This document shows positions 15,922 to 25,448 of a stretch of DNA of 64,000 nt, one piece after another. The notes beneath the pieces were generated by a model that worked only from the letters and a program-made list of their open reading frames with translations, ran no database searches and was not told where the DNA came from. The position numbers and the translations under genes were made by a program. Within the stretch, counting starts at the first letter, position 1; every line of letters starts with the position of its first letter. Where the stretch lies: assembly GCA_947456625.1 (NCBI GenBank), contig CANGQJ010000005.1, positions 62,001-126,000 of the forward strand. Reading direction: 5' to 3'. Source of the stretch: Bacteroidota bacterium. GTDB taxonomy: Bacteria; Bacteroidota; Bacteroidia; Chitinophagales; Chitinophagaceae.

Positions 15922-18295
15922 GTTATTACGGAAGCTTAAAAATATTTGTTTCTTCTCAAGATTCTCGCTACTTGGCCTTTTATTTTTAATAAATGCCTGT
16001 TCCGATTTTAAAAACGCGGTAGTTCATGATTATCCCAAAGAAAAAGCATTTGTTTTTGATAATAAAATTGTTATTAAGGATGCAGAAAATAAAAATGTAT
16101 TACACAATCTTACCTATAATTTAGATACCTATTGGGATGACAGTTTAAAGGTTAAAAAAGTAAGACAGTTTGGTATTTTTAGCACCATTATTCAACCCAT
16201 TGCTTACCAGCCGGAGCGAGTAGAGCGCACCAAAAATTACATGCAAAACTATTTAGCTTCCATTGGTTATAACCATCCCAACTTGGAACTAAAAACAAGA
16301 ACCGACACCATACATGATCAGTGGAGAGTATTTTTGGAAATGCAAGTGAACTTAAATAAAAAGACCATTGTTGATACTGTGGTTTATGAATTAGGCAATG
16401 AACGTTTACAAAGCATAGTAAATGCAAATATTCAAACTGCCTATATCAAAAAGGGTGTTCCATTTTCAAATGAAACTATTAACAACGAATTAGACCGGCT
16501 AGTTGCTTTATTCAGATCTAATGGCTATTATTATTTCACCAAAGAAAAAATATTTGCCGAGGTAGATACTATTAATCAAACCTTAATGAGCCTTAATTTG
16601 GATCCTTTAGCTCAGATCAGCCAAATAGAGGCCGCAAAGCAAAAAGAAAATGAAAACCCAAGTTGGAAAATTAGTTTTCAATTAAGAAACACCGATTCTA
16701 CTACTACAAAACCATATGCCATTGGGAGTCAAATTTTTTACTCCGATTTAAGTTTATCAGATAACCCAGATACCATTTTACTTAAAGGAAGAAATTACAA
16801 GCAAGACCTTGGAGATATTATACATGCCTTTAACAAACCTAAATTCAAATCAACTATATTTTCGGAACAATCCTTTATACAAAAAGGTAGTTTATTTAAC
16901 GAAAAAATATTTTACCAAACACAAAATAATTTAAGCAGTTTAGGGGCTTGGCAACAATTAGATGCTAGAACCACGGTAGTTAATGATAGCGTATACTTAC
17001 ACTATTTTTTAGTGCCTAACCTAAGGCATAATTTTAGCCTGGACTTAGAGGGCAGCAGGAATACCGCACAAATTGGAGCGGGTAATTTACTTGGACTTTC
17101 TACCAGTGCTACCTATCGTGATAGAAATGTGCAAAAAAAATCTATTCAATCTATCAGTAATTTAAGAACAGGTATTGAGCTTGATTTAAACAATAGCAAT
17201 CTTACCCAAACTTTATTATTTAATGTTGGACATACGTATAGTTTTCCAAAACTCATTATTCCTTTTATAGCTACACATAAGTCTAGCACAAGTACCAACA
17301 AAACAAATTTCTCATTAAACGGATCCTATATTGACAGACTGGACTATTATCAATTAAAATCCTTCACTACCAATTGGGGTTACGAATGGAAGTCTGTAAA
17401 AAATAGTGGTGAAAATATTTTGTCTTACAAACCCATTAATGCAGAAATTTACAATTTGCAAAAATTTGCAAAGCTAGATAGCTTACTTATTTTAAACCCT
17501 TTTTTAAGGTCCTCGTTTAACAACGGAAATGTAGTAAGTCAAACCATTAGTTTTATTCACTCTGGTCCTTCCTCAAACCATCCTAGACAAAATAATTATT
17601 TTAGAATTGGCGTAGAAGAAGCGGGTGGTTTGTTTGGACTTGTCCCCGACGTTCAAAAAAGAATTTACAGATATATAAAAGCCGAAGTAGAATTACGCAA
17701 ACTTATTAAATTTGATTACACCGAAATGGCTTGGCGTTTTATGGGCGGCTGGGGCAATAATTATAGCAACGACCCTTCCCTTGGTGGACAATTGCCTTTC
17801 TTTAAACAGTTTACTGCGGGAGGCCCTTATAGCATGCGTGCTTGGGGTTTAAGACAATTGGGATTAGGAAGCTCTATGTTTTATGACACCAGTAAAAAAA
17901 GCCAAAATTTTGATCGTTTTGGTGACTTGCAATTAGAAACAAACTTAGAGTACCGATTTAATCTTTTACAATTAGGAAGCTACAAAATTGGCTCTGCTTT
18001 ATTTACAGATATTGGTAATATTTGGAATTCAAGAGACACCAAGCAAGACCCCAAAGCAGGCTTTGAATTAAGCAAACTTTACAATGATTTAGCTATTGGC
18101 GTAGGTACCGGACTTCGTATTGATTTTAACTATTTTTTAATTCGAATTGACTATGCCATGAAATTAAAAGATCCTTCCCGAACCTATAATAATGGATGGC
18201 TGGATTTACATAATATGAAGTGGACCGAAGTAAAAGCCAATGGAGGAAAAGTAAATAACTATGCTTGGCAATTTGGAATTGGTTTGCCTTTCTAA
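15920..18295 (+). CDS. tamL: TamL-type Omp85 lipoprotein (outer-membrane assembly)
   Basis: Omp85-family barrel protein of 791 residues from the ATG at 15920. The N-terminus carries basic residues, a hydrophobic segment and a lipobox-like LLFLINAC, so it is predicted to be a lipoprotein, the feature separating Bacteroidota TamL from proteobacterial TamA. POTRA-like domains occupy roughly 70-330, followed by a 16-strand barrel region with GGPYSMRAWGLRQLG (the conserved loop 6 RGF/RGW-like motif) and a C-terminal strand WQFGIGLPF. TamL works with the periplasm-spanning TamB, which is not in this window. The open frame extends to 15893; 15920 is preferred because that extension crosses the -7 box. 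Confidence 0.88.
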   Translation: MLLRKLKNICFFSRFSLLGLLFLINACSDFKNAVVHDYPKEKAFVFDNKIVIKDAENKNVLHNLTYNLDTYWDDSLKVKKVRQFGIFSTIIQPIAYQPERVERTKNYMQNYLASIGYNHPNLELKTRTDTIHDQWRVFLEMQVNLNKKTIVDTVVYELGNERLQSIVNANIQTAYIKKGVPFSNETINNELDRLVALFRSNGYYYFTKEKIFAEVDTINQTLMSLNLDPLAQISQIEAAKQKENENPSWKISFQLRNTDSTTTKPYAIGSQIFYSDLSLSDNPDTILLKGRNYKQDLGDIIHAFNKPKFKSTIFSEQSFIQKGSLFNEKIFYQTQNNLSSLGAWQQLDARTTVVNDSVYLHYFLVPNLRHNFSLDLEGSRNTAQIGAGNLLGLSTSATYRDRNVQKKSIQSISNLRTGIELDLNNSNLTQTLLFNVGHTYSFPKLIIPFIATHKSSTSTNKTNFSLNGSYIDRLDYYQLKSFTTNWGYEWKSVKNSGENILSYKPINAEIYNLQKFAKLDSLLILNPFLRSSFNNGNVVSQTISFIHSGPSSNHPRQNNYFRIGVEEAGGLFGLVPDVQKRIYRYIKAEVELRKLIKFDYTEMAWRFMGGWGNNYSNDPSLGGQLPFFKQFTAGGPYSMRAWGLRQLGLGSSMFYDTSKKSQNFDRFGDLQLETNLEYRFNLLQLGSYKIGSALFTDIGNIWNSRDTKQDPKAGFELSKLYNDLAIGVGTGLRIDFNYFLIRIDYAMKLKDPSRTYNNGWLDLHNMKWTEVKANGGKVNNYAWQFGIGLPF

Positions 18296-18296
18296 A

Positions 18297-19025
18297 CTAA
18301 GCTGTTATATCATTATTTTCATTCGCTAGTAAAATATCAACCTGGTCACGCAGGTCCTCCCAAGTTATTGCGTTATTTATATCAAAGTCGCCAATTTTTG
18401 TACGTCTTAAAGCACTCATATAAGCGCCAACTCCCAATGCAGCACCAAAATCATTTACTAAACTTCTAATATAAGTTCCTGTTGAACATACCACTCTAAA
18501 GTCTATATTAGGTAACGCAATATTGGTTATTTCAAATGCGTGAATAGTTACTTTTCTTGGATCAATTTTTACTTCAATACCCTGACGTGCTGTTTCGTAT
18601 AAACGCACTCCGTCCTTTTTAATAGCAGAATGTTGTGGTGGCGTTTGTAAAATGTCTCCTATAAATTGTGCAGTTGCATTTTGTATTTGATGATGCGTAA
18701 TATGTTCTATGGATTTTAAATTTTCCGGCTCCGATTCTAAATCATAAGTAGCGGTAGTGGCACCTAAAACCAAAGTGCCAGTGTACTCTTTATCCATACC
18801 CATGTAATCATTTATTTGCTTGGTACATTTTCCCGTGCAAATAATTAACAAGCCAGTTGCCAAGGGATCCAGGGTACCTGCATGCCCCACTTTTTGAACA
18901 AAAGTAAGTCCACGCACACGCCTTATCATTTTAAATGAAGTCCAACGAAGTGGTTTATCTAGTAGCAAAACTTTACCTTCTAAAAAAGGCACTAATGCAT
19001 CAGGAATGGGTCCTTGTTTTTTCAT
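18297..19025 (-). CDS. truB: tRNA pseudouridine-55 synthase
   Basis: TruB isomerises U55 in the T-loop of tRNAs. The 242-residue protein has VLLLDKPLRWTSF, then VGHAGTLDPLATGLL with the catalytic Asp53, YTGTLVLGATTATYD, QTPPQHSAIKKDGVRLYE, and CSTGTYIRSLVNDFG. The C-terminal PUA-like part is short, as in many Bacteroidota. It is the second gene of a proS-truB operon (11 bp gap) and converges with tamL with 1 bp between stop codons. Confidence 0.95.
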   Translation of the reverse strand: MKKQGPIPDALVPFLEGKVLLLDKPLRWTSFKMIRRVRGLTFVQKVGHAGTLDPLATGLLIICTGKCTKQINDYMGMDKEYTGTLVLGATTATYDLESEPENLKSIEHITHHQIQNATAQFIGDILQTPPQHSAIKKDGVRLYETARQGIEVKIDPRKVTIHAFEITNIALPNIDFRVVCSTGTYIRSLVNDFGAALGVGAYMSALRRTKIGDFDINNAITWEDLRDQVDILLANENNDITA

Positions 19026-19036
19026 CTTACTTTTTC

Positions 19037-20515
19037 TTAGTAAGCCCTAGCAAATAAAACACGTTGTGTAGACGCATTGCCAGATAAAATACATTTCCCT
19101 GCTTCTTGAACATTGTCCAAAGGAATACAACGTATAGTAGCCTTTGTTAATTCTTTGATTTTATCCTCTGTTTCTGGAGTACCGTCCCAATGTGCGGAAA
19201 CAAACCCCGCCTTGGTGTCTAAAATATGCACGAACTCCTCCCAGGTATCTGCTTTTGTAATATGATCGTCGCGGTATTGCTTCGCACGATTAAATAAATT
19301 TGATTGAATGTCTAACAATAAATTGCTCACTGTTTGTGTCAAGGCATCTATGCTTACACTAGATTTTTCCTTGGTATCACGACGTGCAATTTCTACCTGA
19401 TTGTTTTCCAAATCACGAGGTCCTACTGCAATGCGCACAGGAACTCCTTTTAATTCATACTCTGCAAATTTCCAACCTGGTCTTTGATTATCTGAATCAT
19501 CATATTTAACTCTTATGCCAGCTGCTTTAAACGAAGCAACTATTGCATTTACTTTTTCATCTAGTAATGCTTTTTGCTCCTCGCCTTTAAAAATTGGAAC
19601 AATCACCACTTGTAATGGTGCTATTCTTGGAGGTAAAACCAAACCTTGGTCATCGCTATGTGTCATTACTAAGCCGCCAATTAAACGTGTACTCACACCC
19701 CAACTTGTAGCCCAAACATAATCCAATGTATTATTCTTATCACTAAACTTAACATCAAAAGCTTTTGCAAAATTTTGTCCTAAAAAATGGGAAGTGCCTG
19801 CTTGTAGTGCTTTACCATCCTGCATTAAAGCCTCAATGCAATAGGTATCTTCGGCACCTGCAAAACGTTCGTTGGCCGATTTAACGCCTTTAATGACTGG
19901 AACTGCCATCCAGTTTTCTGCAAAGTCAGCATACACATCTAACATTTGTTTAGTTTCTGCAATAGCTTCCTCCTTAGTGGCATGTGCCGTGTGACCTTCT
20001 TGCCATAAAAATTCGGCAGTGCGTAAAAATAAACGCGTTCTCATTTCCCAACGCACCACATTGGCCCATTGATTTACTAAAATTGGCAAATCACGATAAG
20101 ACTGAATCCATGTTTTATAGGTATTCCAAATAATTGCTTCACTAGTTGGCCTTACAATTAATTCCTCCTCTAGTTTAGCTTCCGGATCCACCATTAATTT
20201 TCCTTTATTATTTGGATCGGTTTTTAATCGGTAGTGTGTTACAATAGCACATTCCTTAGCAAAACCCTCTGCGTTTTTTTCCTCGGCCTCAAATAAAGAC
20301 TTAGGAACAAACAATGGAAAATAAGCATTTTGATGTCCCGTATCCTTAAACATTTTATCCAATGCTGCTTGCATGTTTTCCCAAAGCGCATACCCGTAGG
20401 GTTTAATCACCATACATCCTCTTACTGCACTATAATCGGCCAATTCGCCCTTTAAAATTAAGTCGTTATACCATTGCGAATAGTCCGCTGCTCGGGTAGT
20501 TAGTTCTTTTGCCAT
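19037..20515 (-). CDS. proS: prolyl-tRNA synthetase, archaeal/eukaryote-like (ProS type 3)
   Basis: Class II aminoacyl-tRNA synthetase of 492 residues. Motif 2 is visible in [20 protein letters not shown] and motif 3 in [20 protein letters not shown]. The N-terminus is [19 protein letters not shown], followed by [14 protein letters not shown]. The anticodon-binding domain (VVIVPIF onward) and a C-terminal extension follow. The bacterial-type INS editing insertion is absent, and the length fits the short archaeal/eukaryote-like form usual in Bacteroidota. Transcribed with truB. Confidence 0.95.
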   Translation of the reverse strand: MAKELTTRAADYSQWYNDLILKGELADYSAVRGCMVIKPYGYALWENMQAALDKMFKDTGHQNAYFPLFVPKSLFEAEEKNAEGFAKECAIVTHYRLKTDPNNKGKLMVDPEAKLEEELIVRPTSEAIIWNTYKTWIQSYRDLPILVNQWANVVRWEMRTRLFLRTAEFLWQEGHTAHATKEEAIAETKQMLDVYADFAENWMAVPVIKGVKSANERFAGAEDTYCIEALMQDGKALQAGTSHFLGQNFAKAFDVKFSDKNNTLDYVWATSWGVSTRLIGGLVMTHSDDQGLVLPPRIAPLQVVIVPIFKGEEQKALLDEKVNAIVASFKAAGIRVKYDDSDNQRPGWKFAEYELKGVPVRIAVGPRDLENNQVEIARRDTKEKSSVSIDALTQTVSNLLLDIQSNLFNRAKQYRDDHITKADTWEEFVHILDTKAGFVSAHWDGTPETEDKIKELTKATIRCIPLDNVQEAGKCILSGNASTQRVLFARAY

Positions 20516-20586
20516 TTTTTAAAAAATCTTAACATTTTTGATACTAAAAACAATCTACGAAAAAAGCCCTATATCCGATTTTTTCG

Positions 20587-20594
20587 TAGCTTTG
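20587..20594 (+). promoter_or_regulatory. -7 box (TAGCTTTG) for the Gly/Tyr-rich lipoprotein gene
   Basis: Exact TAnnTTTG match 54 bp upstream of the ATG at 20649, giving a leader of about 50 nt. Confidence 0.55.
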
Positions 20595-20648
20595 AATTAG
20601 CAAATGTATGCTAAATTAAGGGCATATTAAAACCTAAACTACTACAAC

Positions 20649-21683
20649 ATGAACAGTTATAAAATGGCTTTCAACATTAGGCTCATCATAATGGGTTTAG
20701 TAACGATAAGTTGTCTTGGCACTAGTTGCACTAGTTTACAACAAAGTACTGCTTCGGCTACCGACGACTTATATTATACTCCAAACAATAAGGAAACCGA
20801 AAACCGCAATATAGCGGCTACTCAAAATGGCTATGTAAATGATTCCGATAATCAAGATCAATACCAGGATTATCAAAGCTATCCCGATGATAGATATCTA
20901 AGATTAAAAGTAGCCAACAGATACCGTTGGGATCCAATTGATGATTTCGGATATTGGAATGACCCTCGTTTTAACTACGCATACTACCCTTCTTATTATG
21001 GATGGAATAGTTGGTATAGTGGAATTTATGGTGCTTCTTGGTATAATCCATTTGGTATATCCATGGGTATAGGCTGGGGCGGATATTCTCCATACATGAA
21101 TTCTTATTATGCTATGGGATTGGGTTATGACGGTTTTGGATATGGAATAGGCTATGGTGGTTTTGGTTATGGTATGGGTTATGGAGGTTTTGGCTACGGA
21201 GGTTGGAACCCTTACTTTGCTAGTTACTGGAATCCTTATGCAGGATATTATAGTTATTACGGAGGCGGAGGTTTTATGGGTGGAGGACGTAGGGTTCATT
21301 TTCAGGACCCAAGTGCAACACATACAAGCGCCCCTGCACTTGCTTCTTATCGCAATGCTTCGTACAGAGGTAATTTTAACAACGTAACAAACACTACAAA
21401 CGGGAACACACGTTATACAGGAAATGCTAATTTGAATAACAATTTTGGATCCTTGTTAAAGCGTGTGGTAACTACAAATACCAATACCAATTATGCCAAT
21501 AGCTGGGATAGACCATCTAGGTCCTTTAATAATTCAAACCCGGTAAAAGTTACTAGTACCAATAATAATAGTAATAACTATAGCACGCAATCGGTTAATC
21601 CAAATGCAGGCGGCCGTAGTGGGGGATTTAATAGTTCGGGTTCTTCTTCTTCAAGCACAGGACGCGCACCACGAAGCCACTAG
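20649..21683 (+). CDS. putative lipoprotein with Gly/Tyr-rich repeat region
   Basis: I do not recognise a named family. The 344-residue product starts with a signal-like segment (IRLIIMGLVTISCLGTSC) whose final Cys is a plausible lipidation site. An acidic, Asn/Asp/Tyr-rich region follows, then a Tyr/Gly/Trp-rich block at about 115-215 with repeated GYGGFGYG-type units. The last ~110 residues are Asn/Thr/Ser-rich and of low complexity. The central block resembles structural or aggregation-prone extracellular proteins. It shares direction with the FadL-like gene 40 bp downstream. Confidence 0.75.
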   Translation: MNSYKMAFNIRLIIMGLVTISCLGTSCTSLQQSTASATDDLYYTPNNKETENRNIAATQNGYVNDSDNQDQYQDYQSYPDDRYLRLKVANRYRWDPIDDFGYWNDPRFNYAYYPSYYGWNSWYSGIYGASWYNPFGISMGIGWGGYSPYMNSYYAMGLGYDGFGYGIGYGGFGYGMGYGGFGYGGWNPYFASYWNPYAGYYSYYGGGGFMGGGRRVHFQDPSATHTSAPALASYRNASYRGNFNNVTNTTNGNTRYTGNANLNNNFGSLLKRVVTTNTNTNYANSWDRPSRSFNNSNPVKVTSTNNNSNNYSTQSVNPNAGGRSGGFNSSGSSSSSTGRAPRSH

Positions 21684-21723
21684 AATTATTATTAGCATTC
21701 AAGCAATTATAAACAGTTCAATT

Positions 21724-23250
21724 ATGAAAAAAATTTTTTTATTGATCTTATTAGGATCAAGCTTAACTATGTATGCACAGGATCCGGAGGATGGATTAAG
21801 ACTTTCCTGGTTTACGCCAAGTGGAACTGCACGAAGTAATGCATTAGGTGGTGCCATGGGTTCACTAGGTGGTGACCTTTCTTCAAATCATATTAATCCA
21901 GCAGGATTAGGTTTTTATAAATCAAGCGAAATATTATTAACCCCAAAGTTTTCAATACAAACTAATAATTTCAATTACTTAGGAAAAGTAAGCAGCTCCG
22001 ATAAAACTCAAAGTAGCTTTGGATCTATTGGAATAGTATTCGCCGATGGTAAAAGAAAAAATAGTTGGACCAGCTCCTCTTTTTCTATCACATTTAATCA
22101 AATTGCAAATTTCGATAACCATACTAGCTTTAGTGGTAAAAATAATTTTAGCAGTTATTCAGAAAAATATTTAGAGGAATTAATTAACGATCGTGCAGAC
22201 ACTTTAGCTGCCCTTAATAATTATATATTTGGTAGCTCACTTGCTTTTAGAACTTATTTAATAGATACCACTGCTGCTGCAAATGGTGCCGTTACTGGTT
22301 ATCAAAGTTTAGTTCCAATTTCTACAGGCGTGAACCAAGTATACGATTCTTACACTAAAGGAAGCTATAACGAATTGGCTTTTGGCTGGGGCGGAAATAT
22401 GGATGATAAATTGTACTTAGGCGCAAGCATTATAATGCCAATGGTAAACTACAGTAAGAGCACTTATTACTCCGAAACAGATATTACTAGCAATACCAAT
22501 AATGATTTTGGGGGATTTGTAGTGAATGAAAATTTTAGTTCAAGAGGTTGGGGCTTGGGAGCTAAGTTTGGCATTATATACAAACCAGAGTCATTTTTAA
22601 GAGTTGGTTTTGCATTGCACACTCCACAATTAATTACATTCAGAGATGTTATTAGCGCCGATATGACAACTAACACCGAAGGTTATGCTGGATTGCAATC
22701 GGAAAGTTCAAGCAACTTAAATGATGGATATGCAGGTATTAGAGAATATACTGTTGCAACCCCTACAAAAGCTACCATAAGCACAAGCTACTTTTTTGCA
22801 CAACCAAATAAGCCAACACAACCACTTGGATTTATTAGTGCCGACTTAGAATTTGTAAACTATGCTGCTACTCATTTTTATGCAAATACTTATGACGAGG
22901 CTAGTACCAATTATTACAATGCGGTAAACGCAACTATAAAATCGGTTTATAAAAATAATGTCAATTTTAAAATTGGATCAGAAGTTAAATTAAATGGTAA
23001 TTGGATGCTAAGAGCTGGAACTGCTTACTATGGCTCACCTTATAAGGACGAAACTATTAAAGCCTCTCATTGGTCAGTGAGTGGCGGTATAGGATACAGA
23101 ACTAATAAGCACTTTATAGACCTTACCATTGTTAATACTGCAACTAAGGATGCAATATTCCCATATCGTTTAAATGATAAGCCAAATACTTATGCAAGTG
23201 TAACTGGCAATAAATTCATGTTTAATATTGGATATGGTATCCGATTCTAA
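21724..23250 (+). CDS. OmpP1/FadL-family outer-membrane protein
   Basis: A 508-residue predicted outer-membrane barrel. Signal peptide MKKIFLLILLGSSLTMYAQ, then the FadL-like N-terminal part RSNALGGAMGSLGGDLSSNH with INPAGLGFYKSSE. Numerous amphipathic strands follow, and it ends in MFNIGYGIRF with a terminal Phe. FadL-type proteins move hydrophobic compounds across the outer membrane; Bacteroidota members are often named hemin receptor without proof. The frame is open to 21604, but that part overlaps the lipoprotein gene in another frame and the signal peptide begins at 21724. Confidence 0.85.
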   Translation: MKKIFLLILLGSSLTMYAQDPEDGLRLSWFTPSGTARSNALGGAMGSLGGDLSSNHINPAGLGFYKSSEILLTPKFSIQTNNFNYLGKVSSSDKTQSSFGSIGIVFADGKRKNSWTSSSFSITFNQIANFDNHTSFSGKNNFSSYSEKYLEELINDRADTLAALNNYIFGSSLAFRTYLIDTTAAANGAVTGYQSLVPISTGVNQVYDSYTKGSYNELAFGWGGNMDDKLYLGASIIMPMVNYSKSTYYSETDITSNTNNDFGGFVVNENFSSRGWGLGAKFGIIYKPESFLRVGFALHTPQLITFRDVISADMTTNTEGYAGLQSESSSNLNDGYAGIREYTVATPTKATISTSYFFAQPNKPTQPLGFISADLEFVNYAATHFYANTYDEASTNYYNAVNATIKSVYKNNVNFKIGSEVKLNGNWMLRAGTAYYGSPYKDETIKASHWSVSGGIGYRTNKHFIDLTIVNTATKDAIFPYRLNDKPNTYASVTGNKFMFNIGYGIRF

Positions 23251-23271
23251 TAAAATAAAAATTTTAATTAT

Positions 23272-23306
23272 AAAAAAAAGCGCATCCAATTGGATGCGCT
23301 TTTTTT
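23272..23306. terminator. bidirectional terminator with perfect palindromic stem
   Basis: GCGCATCCAATTGGATGCGC (23280-23299) is a perfect 20-bp palindrome flanked by eight As on the left and seven Ts on the right. It therefore serves both the FadL-like gene and the convergent M16 gene. Confidence 0.9.
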
Positions 23307-23340
23307 ATTGCTATATTCTGCAAATTTAACCAGCACAAAT

Positions 23341-25401
23341 TTATTTTAAGTCTGTAGTTTTTAAACCTTGATTTGCTTTAATCTCGTTGTAGTTTACATT
23401 AATTTTTAATTGACCCATATCAATTAATGTTTGTGAAGGCAATTGCACCCCATTCACTTGTTGGTAAGCTTTAAAGAACTGTTGTTGTGTTACAGTGCCA
23501 CGGCCAGGCACTTCCTGTGACTTTGCTGTTTTAACTAATAAAAAGCTAATGGCATCATAAAAACGGTGAGTCACTTTTCCAGAAGGAGATGTTACTTCTA
23601 AATCAATTGCATCCTTACCTTCCACTTTTTCTACACCACCTACTTTTAATTTATATCCATTAGCAATATAACTTAACTCCGGAATTAGCAAAGCCGACTC
23701 GTCTAGCCCTTCTTTAATTTCATCGGTAATTGGAGTTTCCATTCCTTGTTGACTAACAGTATACTTCCCATCAATAACAGCTTGTCTTGTTACAGCCATA
23801 CCGCCCATTGACATTACAGTTAAAGCATTACCAGGTAATACTAAAGTTTGTTTCATTTCCAAGTTCTGACCCATTACTGAAGCGGTACCTTTTAATTGAA
23901 TATCCTTAATGGCAGTAATGGCTTCTTTACCTCCTGCCGCCTTAACTACTTTTTCTAATAATACCTCGGGCGTTAAATCCACTTTTGCAGCCTTTGGTGC
24001 AGCAACCTCATTACCTTCAAAATCAAAATATTTAATAGGGCCATATTTCTCAAGGCCAGCAGCAATTTGTTTTGAATTACCCACAATTACAATATGCATT
24101 TTGGCTGGATTTAATAATGCCTTAGCAGCATCCTGTACTTTTTGTGCATCCACAGCAGCTAAATTTGCTAAATACTTTTGATAGTAATCCGCTGGCATTT
24201 TATAACGTGCAACATTTAATGCAAAGTTTGCAATGGTTGCAGGATTCTCTAGCGATCTTGCAAAGCCACCAGTTAAATAATTTTTCATGCGGCTTAACTC
24301 TGCGTCACCCACTTTTTCTTCTCTTATTACATTTATCTCATGCAAGATTTCTTGAATAGCGCTATCTGTTTTTTCATTTCTTACCGATGATTCGGCAGAA
24401 AAGAAACCTACTTGACGGTCTGGATTTAATTTGGAATAAGCCCCATAAGTAAAACCGTGCTTTTCTCTTAAGTTATTAAACAACCTACCTGAAAAACCAC
24501 CACCTAAAATATTATTCATCACATTACTCGCTATTACATTAGATCCACCTTGTTCTAAGTTTACCGTAGTTGCCACGTTCACAACACTTTGAACCGAAGC
24601 AGGCCTGTCTACAATAGCAATATAAGTTTGAGCAGGATTAACAGGTTTTGGAAAATTTACATTAGCTACATTACCTTTTGCCCATTTGCCAAAATATTTA
24701 TCAGCTAAATTTTTTGCTTCTATTGGTTCAATATCTCCTACAAAAACTAAGTAAGCAATATTTGGTTTCCAATACGTATTGTAAAAGTTTTTTACGTCTT
24801 GAAGACTTACATTATTAACGGTTTTCTCCGTTGTAATTTCACCATAAGGATGACTAGCTCCATACACTAATTTCTTTAAAACATTATTTGCAATTGCATC
24901 GGCATTATCTTTACTAGATGCAATAGCTGACAAGGTTTGTTTTTTTACTTTTTCAAGTTCATCATTTGAAAGTGCAGGATGTAAAACCACTTCCGCCATT
25001 AAGGCAAAGGACTGCGCGAAATTATTTTTAAGTGCACTTACAAAAGCTGTTTGACTTGAAGTTTCTAAACTCCCCCCTAGAAATTCAATATTCTCGTCCA
25101 ATACTGCTTTTGATTTTGTAGTTGTTCCTCGTTTTAATAACTGACCAGACATACCTGCTACACCTGCTTTGTCGCCTTCTATAAAACCGTCCAAGTCAAG
25201 TGCTAAGGTTGCTGCTACCCTAGGTTGTTTTTTATTTTTCACTACAAATACTTGCAATCCGTTTGCTAAAGTGTATTTTACTGGATTGCCAACTTGAATA
25301 AGTGGCGCTTTGCCAGGAGCGGGCGCTTTGGTCCTATCAACTGTTTGTGCCATTGTAAAAAATGGCATCAAAATGAATAAAGTGTATAGTAATTTTTTCA
25401 T
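23341..25401 (-). CDS. M16-family peptidase homologue lacking the HxxEH motif, with extra C-terminal domain
   Basis: A 686-residue periplasmic protein with signal peptide MKKLLYTLFILMPFFTMAQ. Two M16 half-domains follow (about 35-240 and 245-455), recognisable by YTLANGLQVFVVKN, then YWKPNIAYLVFVGDIEP and NILGGGFSGRLFNNLREKHG. The zinc-binding HxxEH helix is replaced by GVAGMSGQLLKRG, so it is predicted to be non-catalytic. Residues ~485-686 form an added beta-rich domain (KGTASVMGQNLEMKQTLVLP) that looks like a LolA/LolB-fold sheet. It follows the active M16 gene by 47 bp; the two likely form a hetero-oligomer. Confidence 0.85.
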   Translation of the reverse strand: MKKLLYTLFILMPFFTMAQTVDRTKAPAPGKAPLIQVGNPVKYTLANGLQVFVVKNKKQPRVAATLALDLDGFIEGDKAGVAGMSGQLLKRGTTTKSKAVLDENIEFLGGSLETSSQTAFVSALKNNFAQSFALMAEVVLHPALSNDELEKVKKQTLSAIASSKDNADAIANNVLKKLVYGASHPYGEITTEKTVNNVSLQDVKNFYNTYWKPNIAYLVFVGDIEPIEAKNLADKYFGKWAKGNVANVNFPKPVNPAQTYIAIVDRPASVQSVVNVATTVNLEQGGSNVIASNVMNNILGGGFSGRLFNNLREKHGFTYGAYSKLNPDRQVGFFSAESSVRNEKTDSAIQEILHEINVIREEKVGDAELSRMKNYLTGGFARSLENPATIANFALNVARYKMPADYYQKYLANLAAVDAQKVQDAAKALLNPAKMHIVIVGNSKQIAAGLEKYGPIKYFDFEGNEVAAPKAAKVDLTPEVLLEKVVKAAGGKEAITAIKDIQLKGTASVMGQNLEMKQTLVLPGNALTVMSMGGMAVTRQAVIDGKYTVSQQGMETPITDEIKEGLDESALLIPELSYIANGYKLKVGGVEKVEGKDAIDLEVTSPSGKVTHRFYDAISFLLVKTAKSQEVPGRGTVTQQQFFKAYQQVNGVQLPSQTLIDMGQLKINVNYNEIKANQGLKTTDLK

Positions 25402-25448
25402 ATAATTTATTTAAGACGATTGTAATTAAAGTCTAGTTTAATGTATTG

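Noticed and set aside
20904..21323. 139-codon frame opposite the Gly/Tyr-rich lipoprotein gene
   Set aside because: Its Thr/Ile/Ser-rich sequence is the reverse reading of the Gly/Tyr repeats; no start context or family resemblance.
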